Of a stretch of DNA of 64,000 bases, positions 27,928-36,669 are shown in pieces (the stretch's first letter is position 1; every line of letters begins with the position of its first letter). The stretch is from Neohoeflea coraliihabitans (GTDB taxonomy: Bacteria; Pseudomonadota; Alphaproteobacteria; Rhizobiales; Rhizobiaceae), in contig NZ_JAHWQX010000003.1 in assembly GCF_019334345.1 (NCBI RefSeq), positions 62,001 through 126,000 on the forward strand, in the 5' to 3' direction. The notes beneath the pieces are model-generated. The model was not told the origin of the DNA and made no database searches. It was given only the letters and a program-made list of their open reading frames with translations. A program made the translations under genes and the position numbers.

Positions 27928-28354
27928 GGAGTTCTCGGTTCTCTTCAGTTCAGGTGTCGGCTCAAGTTCAGGTATTGGCTTACCGGCGACAACCGTCCGG
28001 CCGGGACTCAGTGCGGGCGTGTCTGTCGGGCGCTACCGCTTTAGCTGAAAACGACGCGGACGTCATTTCCTCGCGCACACGATGTCGCAGGTGGCGGGTA
28101 AAAATACGGCTTCGTGCCCGCTATACCAGTTACCCACAGGCGGCGCTGCCTTGCGGAAATTTCTTTTTTTTCGCCTTGACCAGGCGACAATGGCCGGCGG
28201 CGAATCGGGGCGAGGGTTGAAGCCTTAATCTGTTCAATCACTTATCTGATTTCAGGGGTTTACTCTCTTGACGGCTGGCGCCTGCCGCGCAGATTCACGC
28301 GGGGGCCAATGGGCGGTCAGCAGCGGGTGCCGGCCACAGCAAGGAAGATGAACC
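27928..28354. promoter_or_regulatory. 427-bp divergent gap between dnaB and gnd
   Basis: No gene is supported here. Seen: an imperfect direct repeat (ttcaggtgtcggctcaag / ttcaggtattggctta) just upstream of dnaB, a run of eight T (28164-28171) touching an inverted repeat TCGCCT-TGACC-AGGCGA (28171-28187), and one near-match to a DnaA box (TTACCCACA, 28130-28138). Both promoters must lie here, but I could not place either with confidence. Confidence 0.5.
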
Positions 28355-29773
28355 ATGCCAGCAGCAGAAATCGGTGTCATCGGGCTCGGCGTGATGGGGG
28401 CCAACCTGGCGCTCAATATTTCCGACCACGGCTACGAGGTGGCCGTCTACAACCGGACGGTGGCCAAGACACGCGCCTTCATGGCCGAGGCCGGGGCGCT
28501 GTCGGAGAAGATCATTGCCTGCGACACGCTGGAGGCGCTTGTCGACGCAATCCGGCCGCCGCGCCCGATCATTTTGATGATCAAGGCCGGTGATCCGGTC
28601 GACCAGCAAATTGCTGCGCTGCAGCCCTTGCTTGACCGCGACGATCTGTTGATCGATGCCGGCAACGCCAATTTCCGCGACACGATCCGGCGCTTTAAGG
28701 CTTTGGAGGACAGCGGGCCGACCTTTCTCGGGATGGGCGTTTCCGGGGGCGAGGAAGGGGCGCGGCACGGACCGTCAATCATGGTTGGTGGCAAGCGCGA
28801 CTCGTGGCAGCGCATCGAAGATGTGCTGACGGCGATTTCCGCGAAATACGAGGGTGAACCTTGCGCGGCATGGGTCGGTGAAGATGGCGCCGGACATTTC
28901 GTCAAGACCATCCACAATGGCATCGAATATGCCGACATGCAGATGATTGCCGAGATCTATGGCATCATGCGCGACGGCATGCAGATGGAACCGGCGGCGA
29001 TGGCTGGCGTCTTCGCCGCCTGGAACGATGGTCCGCTCGATTCCTACCTGATCGAGATCACCGCCGATATCCTGCAGACACAAGACGATGAGAGCGGCAA
29101 GCCGATGGTCGACATGATCGTTGACGCCGCGGGGCAGAAGGGCACCGGTCGATGGTCGGCGATCGAAAGTCTGCGCATCGCCGCGCCCGCTCCGGCCATC
29201 GAGGCGGCGGTCGGCGCGCGCAGCCTGTCGGCTATGATCGATCTGCGGACAAAGGCCGAGGCTGTCCTCGGCGTGCCGGGGCAGGGTGAATTCGATCTCG
29301 GAGCGACGACGCTCGACCTTCTTGAAAAGGCGCTTCTGGCGGGCAAGGTGGCGGCCTACGCGCAGGGATTTTCGGTCATGGCGGCCGCATCGAAGGAATA
29401 TGGCTGGCATTTGCCGCTGCCGGTGATCGCGCGCATCTGGCGCGCCGGCTGCATCATCCGGTCGCGCTTCCTCGATGACATTGCCAGTGCGTTCACCGCA
29501 ACGCCGGATGTCGACAATCTGCTTTTGACGCCTGAGTTCGCACAGATCGTGACCGATACCGACCGGGCCTTGCGGGCGGTTCTGGCGGAAGCCATTCGCA
29601 AGGGGCAGCCGGTGCCGGCGCTGGCAAGCGCGGTGGCCTATTTCGACCAATTGCGCCGCTCGCGCGGAACAGCCAATCTGATCCAGGCGCAGCGTGATTA
29701 TTTCGGCGCGCACGGGTTCGTACGTACCGACGCGGAAGGCGAGGCGCACGGTCCCTGGCACTCGGAGGAGTGA
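28355..29773 (+). CDS. gnd: 6-phosphogluconate dehydrogenase (decarboxylating)
   Basis: 472 residues. It converts 6-phosphogluconate to ribulose 5-phosphate, CO2 and NADPH in the pentose phosphate pathway. NADP-binding GLGVMGANLA at 10-19; catalytic Lys184 and Asn188 in HFVKTIHNGIEY; the long helical C-terminal domain with GTGRWSAIESL. Length is that of the dimeric long form. It stands alone; no zwf or edd is adjacent. rpe, which uses its product, lies 33 kb away in this window. Confidence 0.96.
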   Translation: MPAAEIGVIGLGVMGANLALNISDHGYEVAVYNRTVAKTRAFMAEAGALSEKIIACDTLEALVDAIRPPRPIILMIKAGDPVDQQIAALQPLLDRDDLLIDAGNANFRDTIRRFKALEDSGPTFLGMGVSGGEEGARHGPSIMVGGKRDSWQRIEDVLTAISAKYEGEPCAAWVGEDGAGHFVKTIHNGIEYADMQMIAEIYGIMRDGMQMEPAAMAGVFAAWNDGPLDSYLIEITADILQTQDDESGKPMVDMIVDAAGQKGTGRWSAIESLRIAAPAPAIEAAVGARSLSAMIDLRTKAEAVLGVPGQGEFDLGATTLDLLEKALLAGKVAAYAQGFSVMAAASKEYGWHLPLPVIARIWRAGCIIRSRFLDDIASAFTATPDVDNLLLTPEFAQIVTDTDRALRAVLAEAIRKGQPVPALASAVAYFDQLRRSRGTANLIQAQRDYFGAHGFVRTDAEGEAHGPWHSEE

Positions 29774-29825
29774 AGACGGCAGTTGCGGTCACCGCCGCCA
29801 GCAGGCTGGGAAGGTGAAGGGCTTG

Positions 29826-29859
29826 GCGTCGGCCGGCTGCCCCCCGGACCGGCCGACGC
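29826..29859 (+). other. Strong hairpin downstream of gnd
   Basis: An 11-bp perfect inverted repeat, GCGTCGGCCGG (29826-29836) and CCGGCCGACGC (29849-29859), with a 12-nt C-rich loop, 53 nt after the gnd stop. It lacks a T tract. It is probably a transcript-end structure. Confidence 0.6.
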
Positions 29860-29906
29860 TCGCGGAAACGCAACTCGTTCAACCAACCGTGGTCGGCGAA
29901 CACAGC

Positions 29907-29944
29907 GTTTCGATAAGTCCGAAGTCACCTTCGGGCTGAAACGG
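29907..29944. other. Nested inverted repeat between gnd and the HTH gene
   Basis: An outer CGTTTC / GAAACG pair (29907-29912, 29939-29944) encloses a perfect CCGAAG-TCAC-CTTCGG hairpin (29920-29935). It lies in the 212-bp convergent gap and could fold on either strand. No coding frame covers it. Confidence 0.4.
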
Positions 29945-29985
29945 GACGCAGCAGATCGCCGCTGGGTCCAGATAGACAGCTGGAG

Positions 29986-30210
29986 TCAGGTCTCGAGCAG
30001 GCCGAGCCGTCCGGCCTTGGCGACCGCAGCGATGCGATTGCCGACACCGAGCTTGCGCATCCCGACGCTGAGGATCGCATCGACCTCACTGGCCGACAGG
30101 GTCAGCGCCTGACCAATTTCGGCTTCCGTCTTGCCGCTCGCCAGCAGTTCAAGACACCGGCGTTCGGTTTTGGTCATAGGCACGAGGCCAGAATGGGCGG
30201 AATAATTCAT
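29986..30210 (-). CDS. Stand-alone LuxR-type HTH protein
   Basis: 74 residues. Almost the whole protein is a GerE/LuxR DNA-binding domain: LTKTERRCLELLASGK-like start, then EAEIGQALTLSASEVDAIL and a recognition helix region MRKLGVGNRIAAVAKAG. There is no receiver or sensor domain. Small HTH-only proteins of this kind may bind DNA constitutively or pair with a separate partner. The upstream region 30211-30483 is less GC-rich than its surroundings. Its target is unknown. Confidence 0.8.
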   Translation of the reverse strand: MNYSAHSGLVPMTKTERRCLELLASGKTEAEIGQALTLSASEVDAILSVGMRKLGVGNRIAAVAKAGRLGLLET

Positions 30211-30483
30211 CCGAGACCTTTCACCATTCGCGTGGTCGCCGAGGGAAGAAAAACTTTTCGGCGACCTGCCAAGGCTGGTTGTGGTGTAGTCAAAACAATC
30301 GGCTAATGACGCGAGACCTTGCGACGCAATTCCGTAGTCTTGGCAAAGATATGGAAGATCAGATTCAATATTTCTTTCACCTCATATGACAAACGGGCGC
30401 GGCGCCGGGTAAACGCAGTGCGAGCACCCTGGCGAGCATACATGCAAATTTTTGAAGAAAACTGTTACGGGTATTGGTTGTGC

Positions 30484-31491
30484 CTACTTCAACCTATGGC
30501 GGTATTGTTTCGGTGTAACACCGAACCAGCGCGTGGCGGAGCGGGTGAAGGCACTGGGTGCGGAAAACCCAAGGCGATAACTGATTTCCGAGAGGGTGAG
30601 ATCGGTGTCAGCCAGCAGGCGCATGGCAAGATCGCGCCGCACCGCATCGACGATCTCCTGCAGGGAGGTGCCTGCCTCGGCAAGGCGCCGTTGCAGGGTC
30701 CGCTCTCCCATGCCGAAGTTCCTTGCCGCTTCGGCCAATGAGGGGGTTTTCTGTCCGATGAGGCCGGCCACATAGTGATGCGTGGCGGTTACCGGATCGG
30801 TGACGGGATGCACCATCTCGGCGCTGTTTTCCACATGGCTCACCAGCAGTTCAAACAGCCGCCGGTCGCTGTTCGGGTTCTCGCGTGCCAGCAGGCGCGT
30901 GGGAAAGATACAGGCGTTGACCGGGGCATCGAATGTCACTCTTTTGGTGAGAATACGGCGATAAACCTGCAGATTGGCCGGGCGAGGACGCTCCATTTCG
31001 AGCCGCAGCTGAGAGAAATCGGAGCCGAGAAGACTTTGAAAATGGCTGAGAATGATGGTGGAGACGAGATCCACGAACTGTGTCCGCTGAATGAGAAACG
31101 GCGGGTACGTCCACTCGTAACGGGTGTCCTCTCCCTCGCTCTTGAGGGCATAGAGCGTGCCGGTATCGACCTTGCGCAAATGGCGACGGACGAAATCGAG
31201 CGCTTCCCCGAAGGTTGGCGCATGCATCAGCGAATAGCCAAGAAGGCCGGTCGATCCCTTGACGAATGTCGTCGCCGCCTGCAGGCCGAATGTGGGATCA
31301 CCACTTAACGTCGCGAGCGTCTCGACGAAGCGGCACACCGGCTCGAGCTTGACGCGTTCATTGATCAGGGAGAAGCGCGCCGGGTCCAGACCGCAAGCGC
31401 GGGCAATCGGGTTCGGATCGATGCCTATCGTTACCGCGCGGGTCATGGCGGGGACGGCCAGCGCTGCTGATATCTCGAACCGATCTGCCAT
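30484..31491 (-). CDS. AraC-family transcriptional regulator
   Basis: 335 residues. An N-terminal ligand domain of the arabinose-binding type (PF12625-like; starts with ALAVPAMTRAVTIGIDPNPIARACGLDP) is followed by a C-terminal double HTH: SLAEAARNFGMGERTLQRRLAEAG and LTLSEISYRLGFSAPSAFTRS, then the family end motif GVTPKQYR. Related regulators (ArgR/OruR/OxyR-like AraC group) control amino-acid or lipid catabolism. It diverges from glutaryl-CoA dehydrogenase across 314 bp, which makes that gene the first candidate target. Confidence 0.9.
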   Translation of the reverse strand: MADRFEISAALAVPAMTRAVTIGIDPNPIARACGLDPARFSLINERVKLEPVCRFVETLATLSGDPTFGLQAATTFVKGSTGLLGYSLMHAPTFGEALDFVRRHLRKVDTGTLYALKSEGEDTRYEWTYPPFLIQRTQFVDLVSTIILSHFQSLLGSDFSQLRLEMERPRPANLQVYRRILTKRVTFDAPVNACIFPTRLLARENPNSDRRLFELLVSHVENSAEMVHPVTDPVTATHHYVAGLIGQKTPSLAEAARNFGMGERTLQRRLAEAGTSLQEIVDAVRRDLAMRLLADTDLTLSEISYRLGFSAPSAFTRSATRWFGVTPKQYRHRLK

Positions 31492-31805
31492 CCGACTGCC
31501 TCATGCGACCCGCCGCGCTGCGACGTGTGAAGATAACACTATGGCGTCCAAGGTGAATTTCAACCCTTAGATCTCGTTGGAGAAGTAAGACGGTAACGGC
31601 GGCGCAGAGCGTAGGCTGCAATTTGCCTCGCGCCTATCGCGCGCGGCCAAGCGTCAGCCGCGGCGTGTCGCAGAGTGATTGTTTCTGCGCAGCGGACTTT
31701 CCTTCGCCGGGGCAGGTATGCGAAAAGACAATGACGCGCCGACATAGCGGGCAGTGGAAGCGAGGGGCCCTCAGTATTCAAGGGGTACCGGCTCAAGGAG
31801 AAGTG
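31492..31805. promoter_or_regulatory. 314-bp gap between the AraC gene and gcdH
   Basis: This region holds both divergent promoters. A frame in phase with gcdH stays open back to 31623 but has no SD and no acyl-CoA dehydrogenase character, so I do not count it. An SD (AAGGAG, 31795-31800) precedes the gcdH ATG. I see no strong palindrome. Confidence 0.45.
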
Positions 31806-33014
31806 ATGAACGTCAATCCGGCAGCAGCATCAACCAAAGCGGTCTTCAACTGGGAGGACCCCTTTCTTCTCGCAGGTCAGCTCGAGGAAGACGAGCGCAT
31901 GATCGCTGACGCGGCCGCGGCATTTGCGCAGGACAAGTTGGCGCCGCGAGTGACGGCCGCCTATCTCAACGAGACCGTTGACCGCTCCATTTTCGCGGAG
32001 ATGGGCGAGGCGGGGCTTCTGGGCATTACCGTTCCCGAGGAATATGGCGGCGCCGAAGCCAATTATGTCAGCTACGGGCTGGTGGCGCGCGAGATCGAAC
32101 GGATCGATTCGGGCTACCGTTCGATGATGAGCGTTCAGTCCTCGCTGGTGATGTACCCGATCCAGGCTTACGGCTCGGAAGACCAACGCCGCAAGTATCT
32201 GCCGAAGCTTGCAAGCGGCGAATGGGTCGGGTGTTTCGGCCTGACCGAGCCGGATGCCGGGTCGGATCCGGGTTCGATGACAACCCGGGCGCGCAAGGTG
32301 GACGGCGGCTACAGCATCAGCGGCGCGAAAACCTGGATATCCAACGCGCCGATCGCCGATGTGTTCGTCATCTGGGCGAAATCAGAGGCGCATGACAACC
32401 AGATCCGCGGCTTTGTGCTGGAAAAGGGCTGCAAGGGGCTTTCCGCGCCGAAGATCGAAGGCAAGCTGTCGCTGCGGACATCGGTGACCGGCGAGGTGGT
32501 TCTCGACGCGGTGGAGGTCGGCGAGGACGCGCTGTTGCCGAATGTCGCCGGGTTGAAAGGACCCTTTGGCTGTCTCAACCGGGCGCGCTACGGGATCTCC
32601 TGGGGCGCCATGGGGGCGGCCGAGGATTGCTGGCTGCGGGCGCGCCAGTACGGCCTTGATCGCAAGCAGTTCGGAAAGCCGCTTGCCGGTACGCAGCTCT
32701 ATCAGAAGAAACTCGCGGACATGCAGACCGAGATCGCGCTCGGCCTGCAAGGCTCGTTGCGGGTCGGGCGGTTGCTGGGTTCCGGCGATATGGCTCCGGA
32801 AATGATCTCTCTCATCAAGCGCAACAATTGCGGCAAGGCCCTCGATATCGCGCGGATGGCGCGTGACATGCATGGCGGCAACGGCATCCAGGCCGAATAT
32901 CACGTCATGCGGCATGCGCAGAACCTCGAGACGGTCAACACCTATGAGGGCGCGCACGATGTGCATGCGCTGATCCTCGGGCGCGCCCAGACCGATCTGC
33001 AGGCCTTTTTCTGA
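31806..33014 (+). CDS. gcdH: Glutaryl-CoA dehydrogenase
   Basis: 402 residues from the ATG at 31806 ([20 protein letters not shown]), with AAGGAG five nt upstream. A flavin acyl-CoA dehydrogenase that oxidatively decarboxylates glutaryl-CoA to crotonyl-CoA in lysine and tryptophan breakdown. Catalytic Glu381 lies in [15 protein letters not shown], the pattern typical of GCDH as opposed to straight-chain enzymes; FAD-binding [15 protein letters not shown] and KTWISNAP are present. No CaiB-type CoA transferase, a frequent partner, is adjacent. Regulation by the divergent AraC protein is inferred. Confidence 0.9.
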   Translation: MNVNPAAASTKAVFNWEDPFLLAGQLEEDERMIADAAAAFAQDKLAPRVTAAYLNETVDRSIFAEMGEAGLLGITVPEEYGGAEANYVSYGLVAREIERIDSGYRSMMSVQSSLVMYPIQAYGSEDQRRKYLPKLASGEWVGCFGLTEPDAGSDPGSMTTRARKVDGGYSISGAKTWISNAPIADVFVIWAKSEAHDNQIRGFVLEKGCKGLSAPKIEGKLSLRTSVTGEVVLDAVEVGEDALLPNVAGLKGPFGCLNRARYGISWGAMGAAEDCWLRARQYGLDRKQFGKPLAGTQLYQKKLADMQTEIALGLQGSLRVGRLLGSGDMAPEMISLIKRNNCGKALDIARMARDMHGGNGIQAEYHVMRHAQNLETVNTYEGAHDVHALILGRAQTDLQAFF

Positions 33015-33128
33015 CGAAAGGTGCGCGCCACGGGTTGTCATTTTTGTTGCGGCGCACAATATTTGTAGCGGCCCGGTGGTATCTCACCGGGGGAGGTGTT
33101 CTCGGGAGGAGTAACCGAGGAAACCGGC

Positions 33129-33728
33129 ATGATCTGCGATCCGCTCTTCCCGACCCAAGCGACCCAAGCGACCCAAGCGACCCAAGCGACCCAAGGAAAC
33201 CCCTTCACAACTGACGGTGAATTCACGATTCGCCGGCTGGAGCAGGCCGACGCCGCGCTCTTCCTGGCGCATCTGCAGAACTTGAGTTTCGATCATCGGC
33301 GCGACCGCTTCAATGGGGTGGTTTCAGACGACTGGCTGGCCGGCTATGTGCGCGAAGCGCTCGACAAGGCGCTGGTGCTCGGCGGCTTTGACCAGGACCG
33401 GCTGGTGGCTGTGGCCGAGTTGCACAATAATGGTACCCGCAGTGGCGAAACGGCATTTTCCGTGGCAGCGGAATGGCGGCGAAGGGGCGCAGGCACGCAG
33501 CTGATTGCCGCCCTGCTGGCGTTGGCGCGAGAGCGTGGCCTGGTGCGCGTGAGCGTCGAGACCGGTCCGCAAAATCTGGCGATGCAGGCTCTGGCGCGCA
33601 AGTTCGGGGCGGACATGCATCTGGAGTCGCTGATGTCGGTCGGAACCATAGATGTGGCCGAGGGGCTCCGGCAAGTGACAGGCTCCGGACTGGCTGCGGG
33701 GACAAACCATCCGCCGCCAAGCGGATGA
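33129..33728 (+). CDS. GNAT acetyltransferase with repeat N terminus
   Basis: 199 residues from the ATG at 33129 (MICDPLFPTQAT), preceded by GAGG; a GTG at 33096 is the alternative. After an N-terminal Thr-Gln-Ala repeat (about residues 9-22), a GNAT fold follows: TIRRLEQADA start, LVAVAELHNNG beta strands, acetyl-CoA loop WRRRGAGTQLIAALLALARERG. The acceptor substrate is unknown. The repeat is encoded by five perfect 9-bp units, so the length of the N-terminal arm may vary between strains. Confidence 0.85.
   Translation: MICDPLFPTQATQATQATQATQGNPFTTDGEFTIRRLEQADAALFLAHLQNLSFDHRRDRFNGVVSDDWLAGYVREALDKALVLGGFDQDRLVAVAELHNNGTRSGETAFSVAAEWRRRGAGTQLIAALLALARERGLVRVSVETGPQNLAMQALARKFGADMHLESLMSVGTIDVAEGLRQVTGSGLAAGTNHPPPSG
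33151..33195 (+). repeat. 9-bp minisatellite in the GNAT gene
   Basis: Five perfect tandem copies of cgacccaag, read in frame as Thr-Gln-Ala. Because the unit is a multiple of three, copy change alters the protein's length without a frameshift. Confidence 0.95.
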
Positions 33729-33941
33729 ACAGCGGCCCTCGATCGGTGCTGTGAATGCGATTCAACAGCTTCCCGTCCTGATTCCGGTATTCGCTACAAC
33801 ACTTTGTTTTTTCACAAATTTCTGACAGGCTGGGCGGGCTTACTCGGCGCGCGCCGGTTGCGGCGACGCGGCCGCGCATGCATGGTTGTCTTGCGAAAGA
33901 TTCAGGTCGCGCAAGGCTCAGGATCGTCAAGGAGAGCGTTC

Positions 33942-34874
33942 ATGCAGATCATAACCGGGGCCGATGTCGCCCGCGTGTGCACCTGGCCGATGATCGTGGC
34001 CGCACTGCGGGAGGGGCATCAGCGTGATCCGGCGCTCCTGCGCGACAGCCTTCTGGAAGATGGACACCGCAAGATGCTGGTGCGCAGTGCCTGGATCCCG
34101 GGTCTTGCCTCCGGAACCAAGGCGGTGACGATCTATCCTGACAACCCTTCGAATGTGCCGGCACGGCCTTCGGTGCAAGGGCAGGTGCTGCTTTTTGACG
34201 AGAAGGCGGGCTTTGTCCGCGCCGTGATCGAGGGGGTTGATCTGACCGGATGGAAAACCGCCGGCGATTCGGCACTCGGGGCCGATTGCCTGGCACGAAG
34301 CGATATCGCCACGATGCTGATGGTCGGGGCCGGGTCCATGGCAGCGCCATTGATCGCCGCGCACCGGTCGGTGCGGCCCTCGATCGAGCGGGTGATCGTC
34401 TGGAACCGCTCGAGGGCACGCGGCGAAGCACTGGTCGCGGACCTTACTTCGCGCGGCATTGCGGCCAGTTACACCTCCGAGCTTGATGCGGCGGTTCCCG
34501 AAGCCGATCTGATCTGCACGGCGACGATGAGCGAAGAGCCGCTTTTGCGCGGCGCGCTGATCGCACCGGGAACACATGTCGATCTGGTCGGCGCCTATAC
34601 GCCGACAATGCGTGAAGCCGATGACGAAGCCCTGCGGCGCGGCCGGCTGTTTGTCGACAGTTTCGAGACGACGATCGGCCATATCGGCGAGGTGAGTGAT
34701 CCGCTGCAGCGCGGTGTCATTGCGCGCAGCGACCTTGAAGGCGACCTGCACGCCCTGGTGCAAGGTCGGGCCGGGCGCCGCACCGAAGAGGAGATCACGC
34801 TGTTCAAGAACGGCGGCGGCGCGCATCTGGACATCATGGTCGCCAATGCGGTGGCCAACGCGCTTTCCGAGTGA
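33942..34874 (+). CDS. Ornithine cyclodeaminase/mu-crystallin family protein
   Basis: 310 residues from the ATG at 33942 (MQIITGADVARV), with an SD-like GGAGAG upstream; a longer frame to 33804 lacks family residues. NAD(P)-binding Rossmann motif LMVGAGSMAAPLIAAH, substrate-side Lys60 in SGTKAVTIYPDN, and the TPTMREADDE region. The family includes ornithine cyclodeaminase, ketimine reductases and alanine/lysine-type dehydrogenases, and sequence alone does not separate them. No ornithine pathway genes are adjacent; the neighbouring GNAT gene is on the same strand. Confidence 0.85.
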   Translation: MQIITGADVARVCTWPMIVAALREGHQRDPALLRDSLLEDGHRKMLVRSAWIPGLASGTKAVTIYPDNPSNVPARPSVQGQVLLFDEKAGFVRAVIEGVDLTGWKTAGDSALGADCLARSDIATMLMVGAGSMAAPLIAAHRSVRPSIERVIVWNRSRARGEALVADLTSRGIAASYTSELDAAVPEADLICTATMSEEPLLRGALIAPGTHVDLVGAYTPTMREADDEALRRGRLFVDSFETTIGHIGEVSDPLQRGVIARSDLEGDLHALVQGRAGRRTEEEITLFKNGGGAHLDIMVANAVANALSE

Positions 34875-34908
34875 ACGCGTCGGCTACCGGGCCGTGCGCC
34901 GGACTATT

Positions 34909-36435
34909 CTACTGCTCGCCAACCTTTTTAATGCGGCCTTCGATCTCGGGTGAGACCGACTTCTTCCCGCTGATAAAGGCGATGACATCGTTTGCCATCA
35001 GATTGCCGTTGCCGGCATTGACCAGCACCCGTCCGCCGGCGAGGGCGCCATAGCCGTCGCCGCCGGACATCATGTAGTCGTTGGTGGCGACCTTGTAGAG
35101 CTTGTCGCGGTCCATCTCCTCGCCATCGATGGTGACCGACGCGACGCGCGAGCCGGCAGGCGCCGAAGGGTCGTAGACCACTTCGAGCCCGGCCACATGC
35201 GGAAAGCGCCCGGCGCCCGTCTCGACCTGGCTGAAGCCGTTTTCGAGCGCGGCGAGTATCTGTGAGCCCGGCAGTTCGGTGACGACGGTGACATTGCCGA
35301 AGGGCAGTTCCGAAAGCACATCCTTGCGGGTGAGTTCGCTGCCGGCATCATAGGTGCGGTCGGCTCGAATGCCGCCGCCATTGATCAGCGTGATGTCGGC
35401 ACCGGTTGCCGCAAGCAGGGCATCGGCGATCAGATTGCCCATTGCCGATTCCTGGCTGCGGATGACGTTGCGACGCGAATCCAAGGGGGTCTGGGTCGTG
35501 CCGATGACCTCGCCGAGACTGTCATCCAGCCGCGACTGCAGCGAAGCGACGAGCTTGCTGGATTCCGGGTCGGGGTCGACGGTCGCCGTGTCGATGAAGC
35601 GGAAAGAGGGGGTCCATTCGACCTGACGTTTGCCGTCGTTTTCGCTGATCGTCACATTGAGATCGAGGGGCGCCAGGTAACGGGCATCCATCGAGGTCTC
35701 AACATAGGCGGTGACGCCATCATAGGCCGTTGCATAGGAATGGTCATCGCCCGACATGATGACATCGAAGGCGTGGCTGGCGATCAGCTGCCGGTCATTG
35801 GCCATGTCGGTCTGCACGACGCCGATGACCAGGTCGGCGCCGTCTTCGCGTGCCTTTTCCGCCGCGGCGATACCGGTCTCGACGGTCGGCAGAAATTTCA
35901 GATCGCCGGAATTTGCCACTTCCGGCGTGGTGTCCTGAGCGATCGGCACAAGCGCGATCTTCAGCCCGGCCATGTCGCGCATCATCGTGCCGCCAAGCCC
36001 TTCGAGCGGCGTGCCGTCGGCATTGGTGATGTTCACTGCGGCCCAGGGGTAATCCGAGGCCTTCATCTTTTCGAGAAAGTTCTCGACGCCGAAATCGAAT
36101 TCGTGATTGCCGGGAACGGCGATGTCGAAAGGTTCGAGATTTGTCAGGTCGACCGTGTTCTGGCCTTTGTCGAGCCCCGACAGGATCGAGGGCGAGAGCA
36201 TGTCGCCATCAAAGACATAGAGCGTGTTGGGATTGTTCCGGCGCTCGTTGCGGGCCACGGCATTGAGGCGGGCAAAGCCGCCGCGGCCATCGGATTCGTT
36301 GAACTGGTAGACGTCGCCAACGCCAAGAATGGTGATCTTGACCTCCTCGGCCAGGGCCGGGAGTGCGGCGGTGGCGCTCAGAAAGCCGGCGCCGAGTAGC
36401 AGACAGATCGGGGAGGCGGTTTTGCCGGTTCGCAT
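34909..36435 (-). CDS. Periplasmic 5'-nucleotidase/metallophosphatase
   Basis: 508 residues with a Sec signal peptide (cut near ALPALA-EE, residue 29). Metallophosphoesterase domain with GVGDVYQFNESDGRGGFARL, DGDMLSPS, GNHEFDFG and a C-terminal 5'-nucleotidase substrate domain (GGGIRADRTYDAGSELTRKD, GGDGYGAL). It should release phosphate from nucleotides or sugar nucleotides outside the inner membrane. The first metal motif reads D-V-Y where UshA has D-H-H, so one metal ligand is replaced by Tyr; I recall this variant as common in a subgroup. It converges with the cyclodeaminase gene. Confidence 0.9.
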   Translation of the reverse strand: MRTGKTASPICLLLGAGFLSATAALPALAEEVKITILGVGDVYQFNESDGRGGFARLNAVARNERRNNPNTLYVFDGDMLSPSILSGLDKGQNTVDLTNLEPFDIAVPGNHEFDFGVENFLEKMKASDYPWAAVNITNADGTPLEGLGGTMMRDMAGLKIALVPIAQDTTPEVANSGDLKFLPTVETGIAAAEKAREDGADLVIGVVQTDMANDRQLIASHAFDVIMSGDDHSYATAYDGVTAYVETSMDARYLAPLDLNVTISENDGKRQVEWTPSFRFIDTATVDPDPESSKLVASLQSRLDDSLGEVIGTTQTPLDSRRNVIRSQESAMGNLIADALLAATGADITLINGGGIRADRTYDAGSELTRKDVLSELPFGNVTVVTELPGSQILAALENGFSQVETGAGRFPHVAGLEVVYDPSAPAGSRVASVTIDGEEMDRDKLYKVATNDYMMSGGDGYGALAGGRVLVNAGNGNLMANDVIAFISGKKSVSPEIEGRIKKVGEQ

Positions 36436-36669
36436 GGGTTATCTCCAAGACTTGCTGAAAACTTGCTGGCCGATTGCGCTGGCACGAGTCCGATACGGGA
36501 TCGGTCGATGCAGGCAGCGTGGCACCGAATGCGATCCCTCGCAAGAGGGCTGGTGGCCCGGCAGTTGCCGATGTAGGACCGGTCGCGGTAGAGTTGAGCG
36601 CCGGCGATCAGCCGGTACATCTGCCGGTGCCCGGGCGCTGGCACATCACTTTCAGCTTGGCGGGGGCAG

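Noticed and set aside
28130-28138. DnaA-box-like TTACCCACA near dnaB
   Set aside because: Single site with one mismatch to the strict consensus, no cluster, and no AT-rich unwinding element; not evidence for an origin.
28171-28187. Inverted repeat with T run as terminator
   Set aside because: The T run precedes the stem on the plus strand and is A on the minus strand, so it is the wrong way round for both.
28268-28296. TTGACG-N17-AGATTC as a gnd promoter
   Set aside because: The -35 is good but the -10 has almost no match to consensus.
33151-33195. CRISPR-like array in the GNAT gene
   Set aside because: Units are 9 bp with no spacers and are read in frame; it is a coding minisatellite.
33804-33941. 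N-terminal extension of the cyclodeaminase-family protein with a T6 run at its start
   Set aside because: No SD, Arg-rich peptide, and the family begins at the internal ATG 33942. The ACAA-CACT-TTGT stem before the T run is too weak for a terminator.
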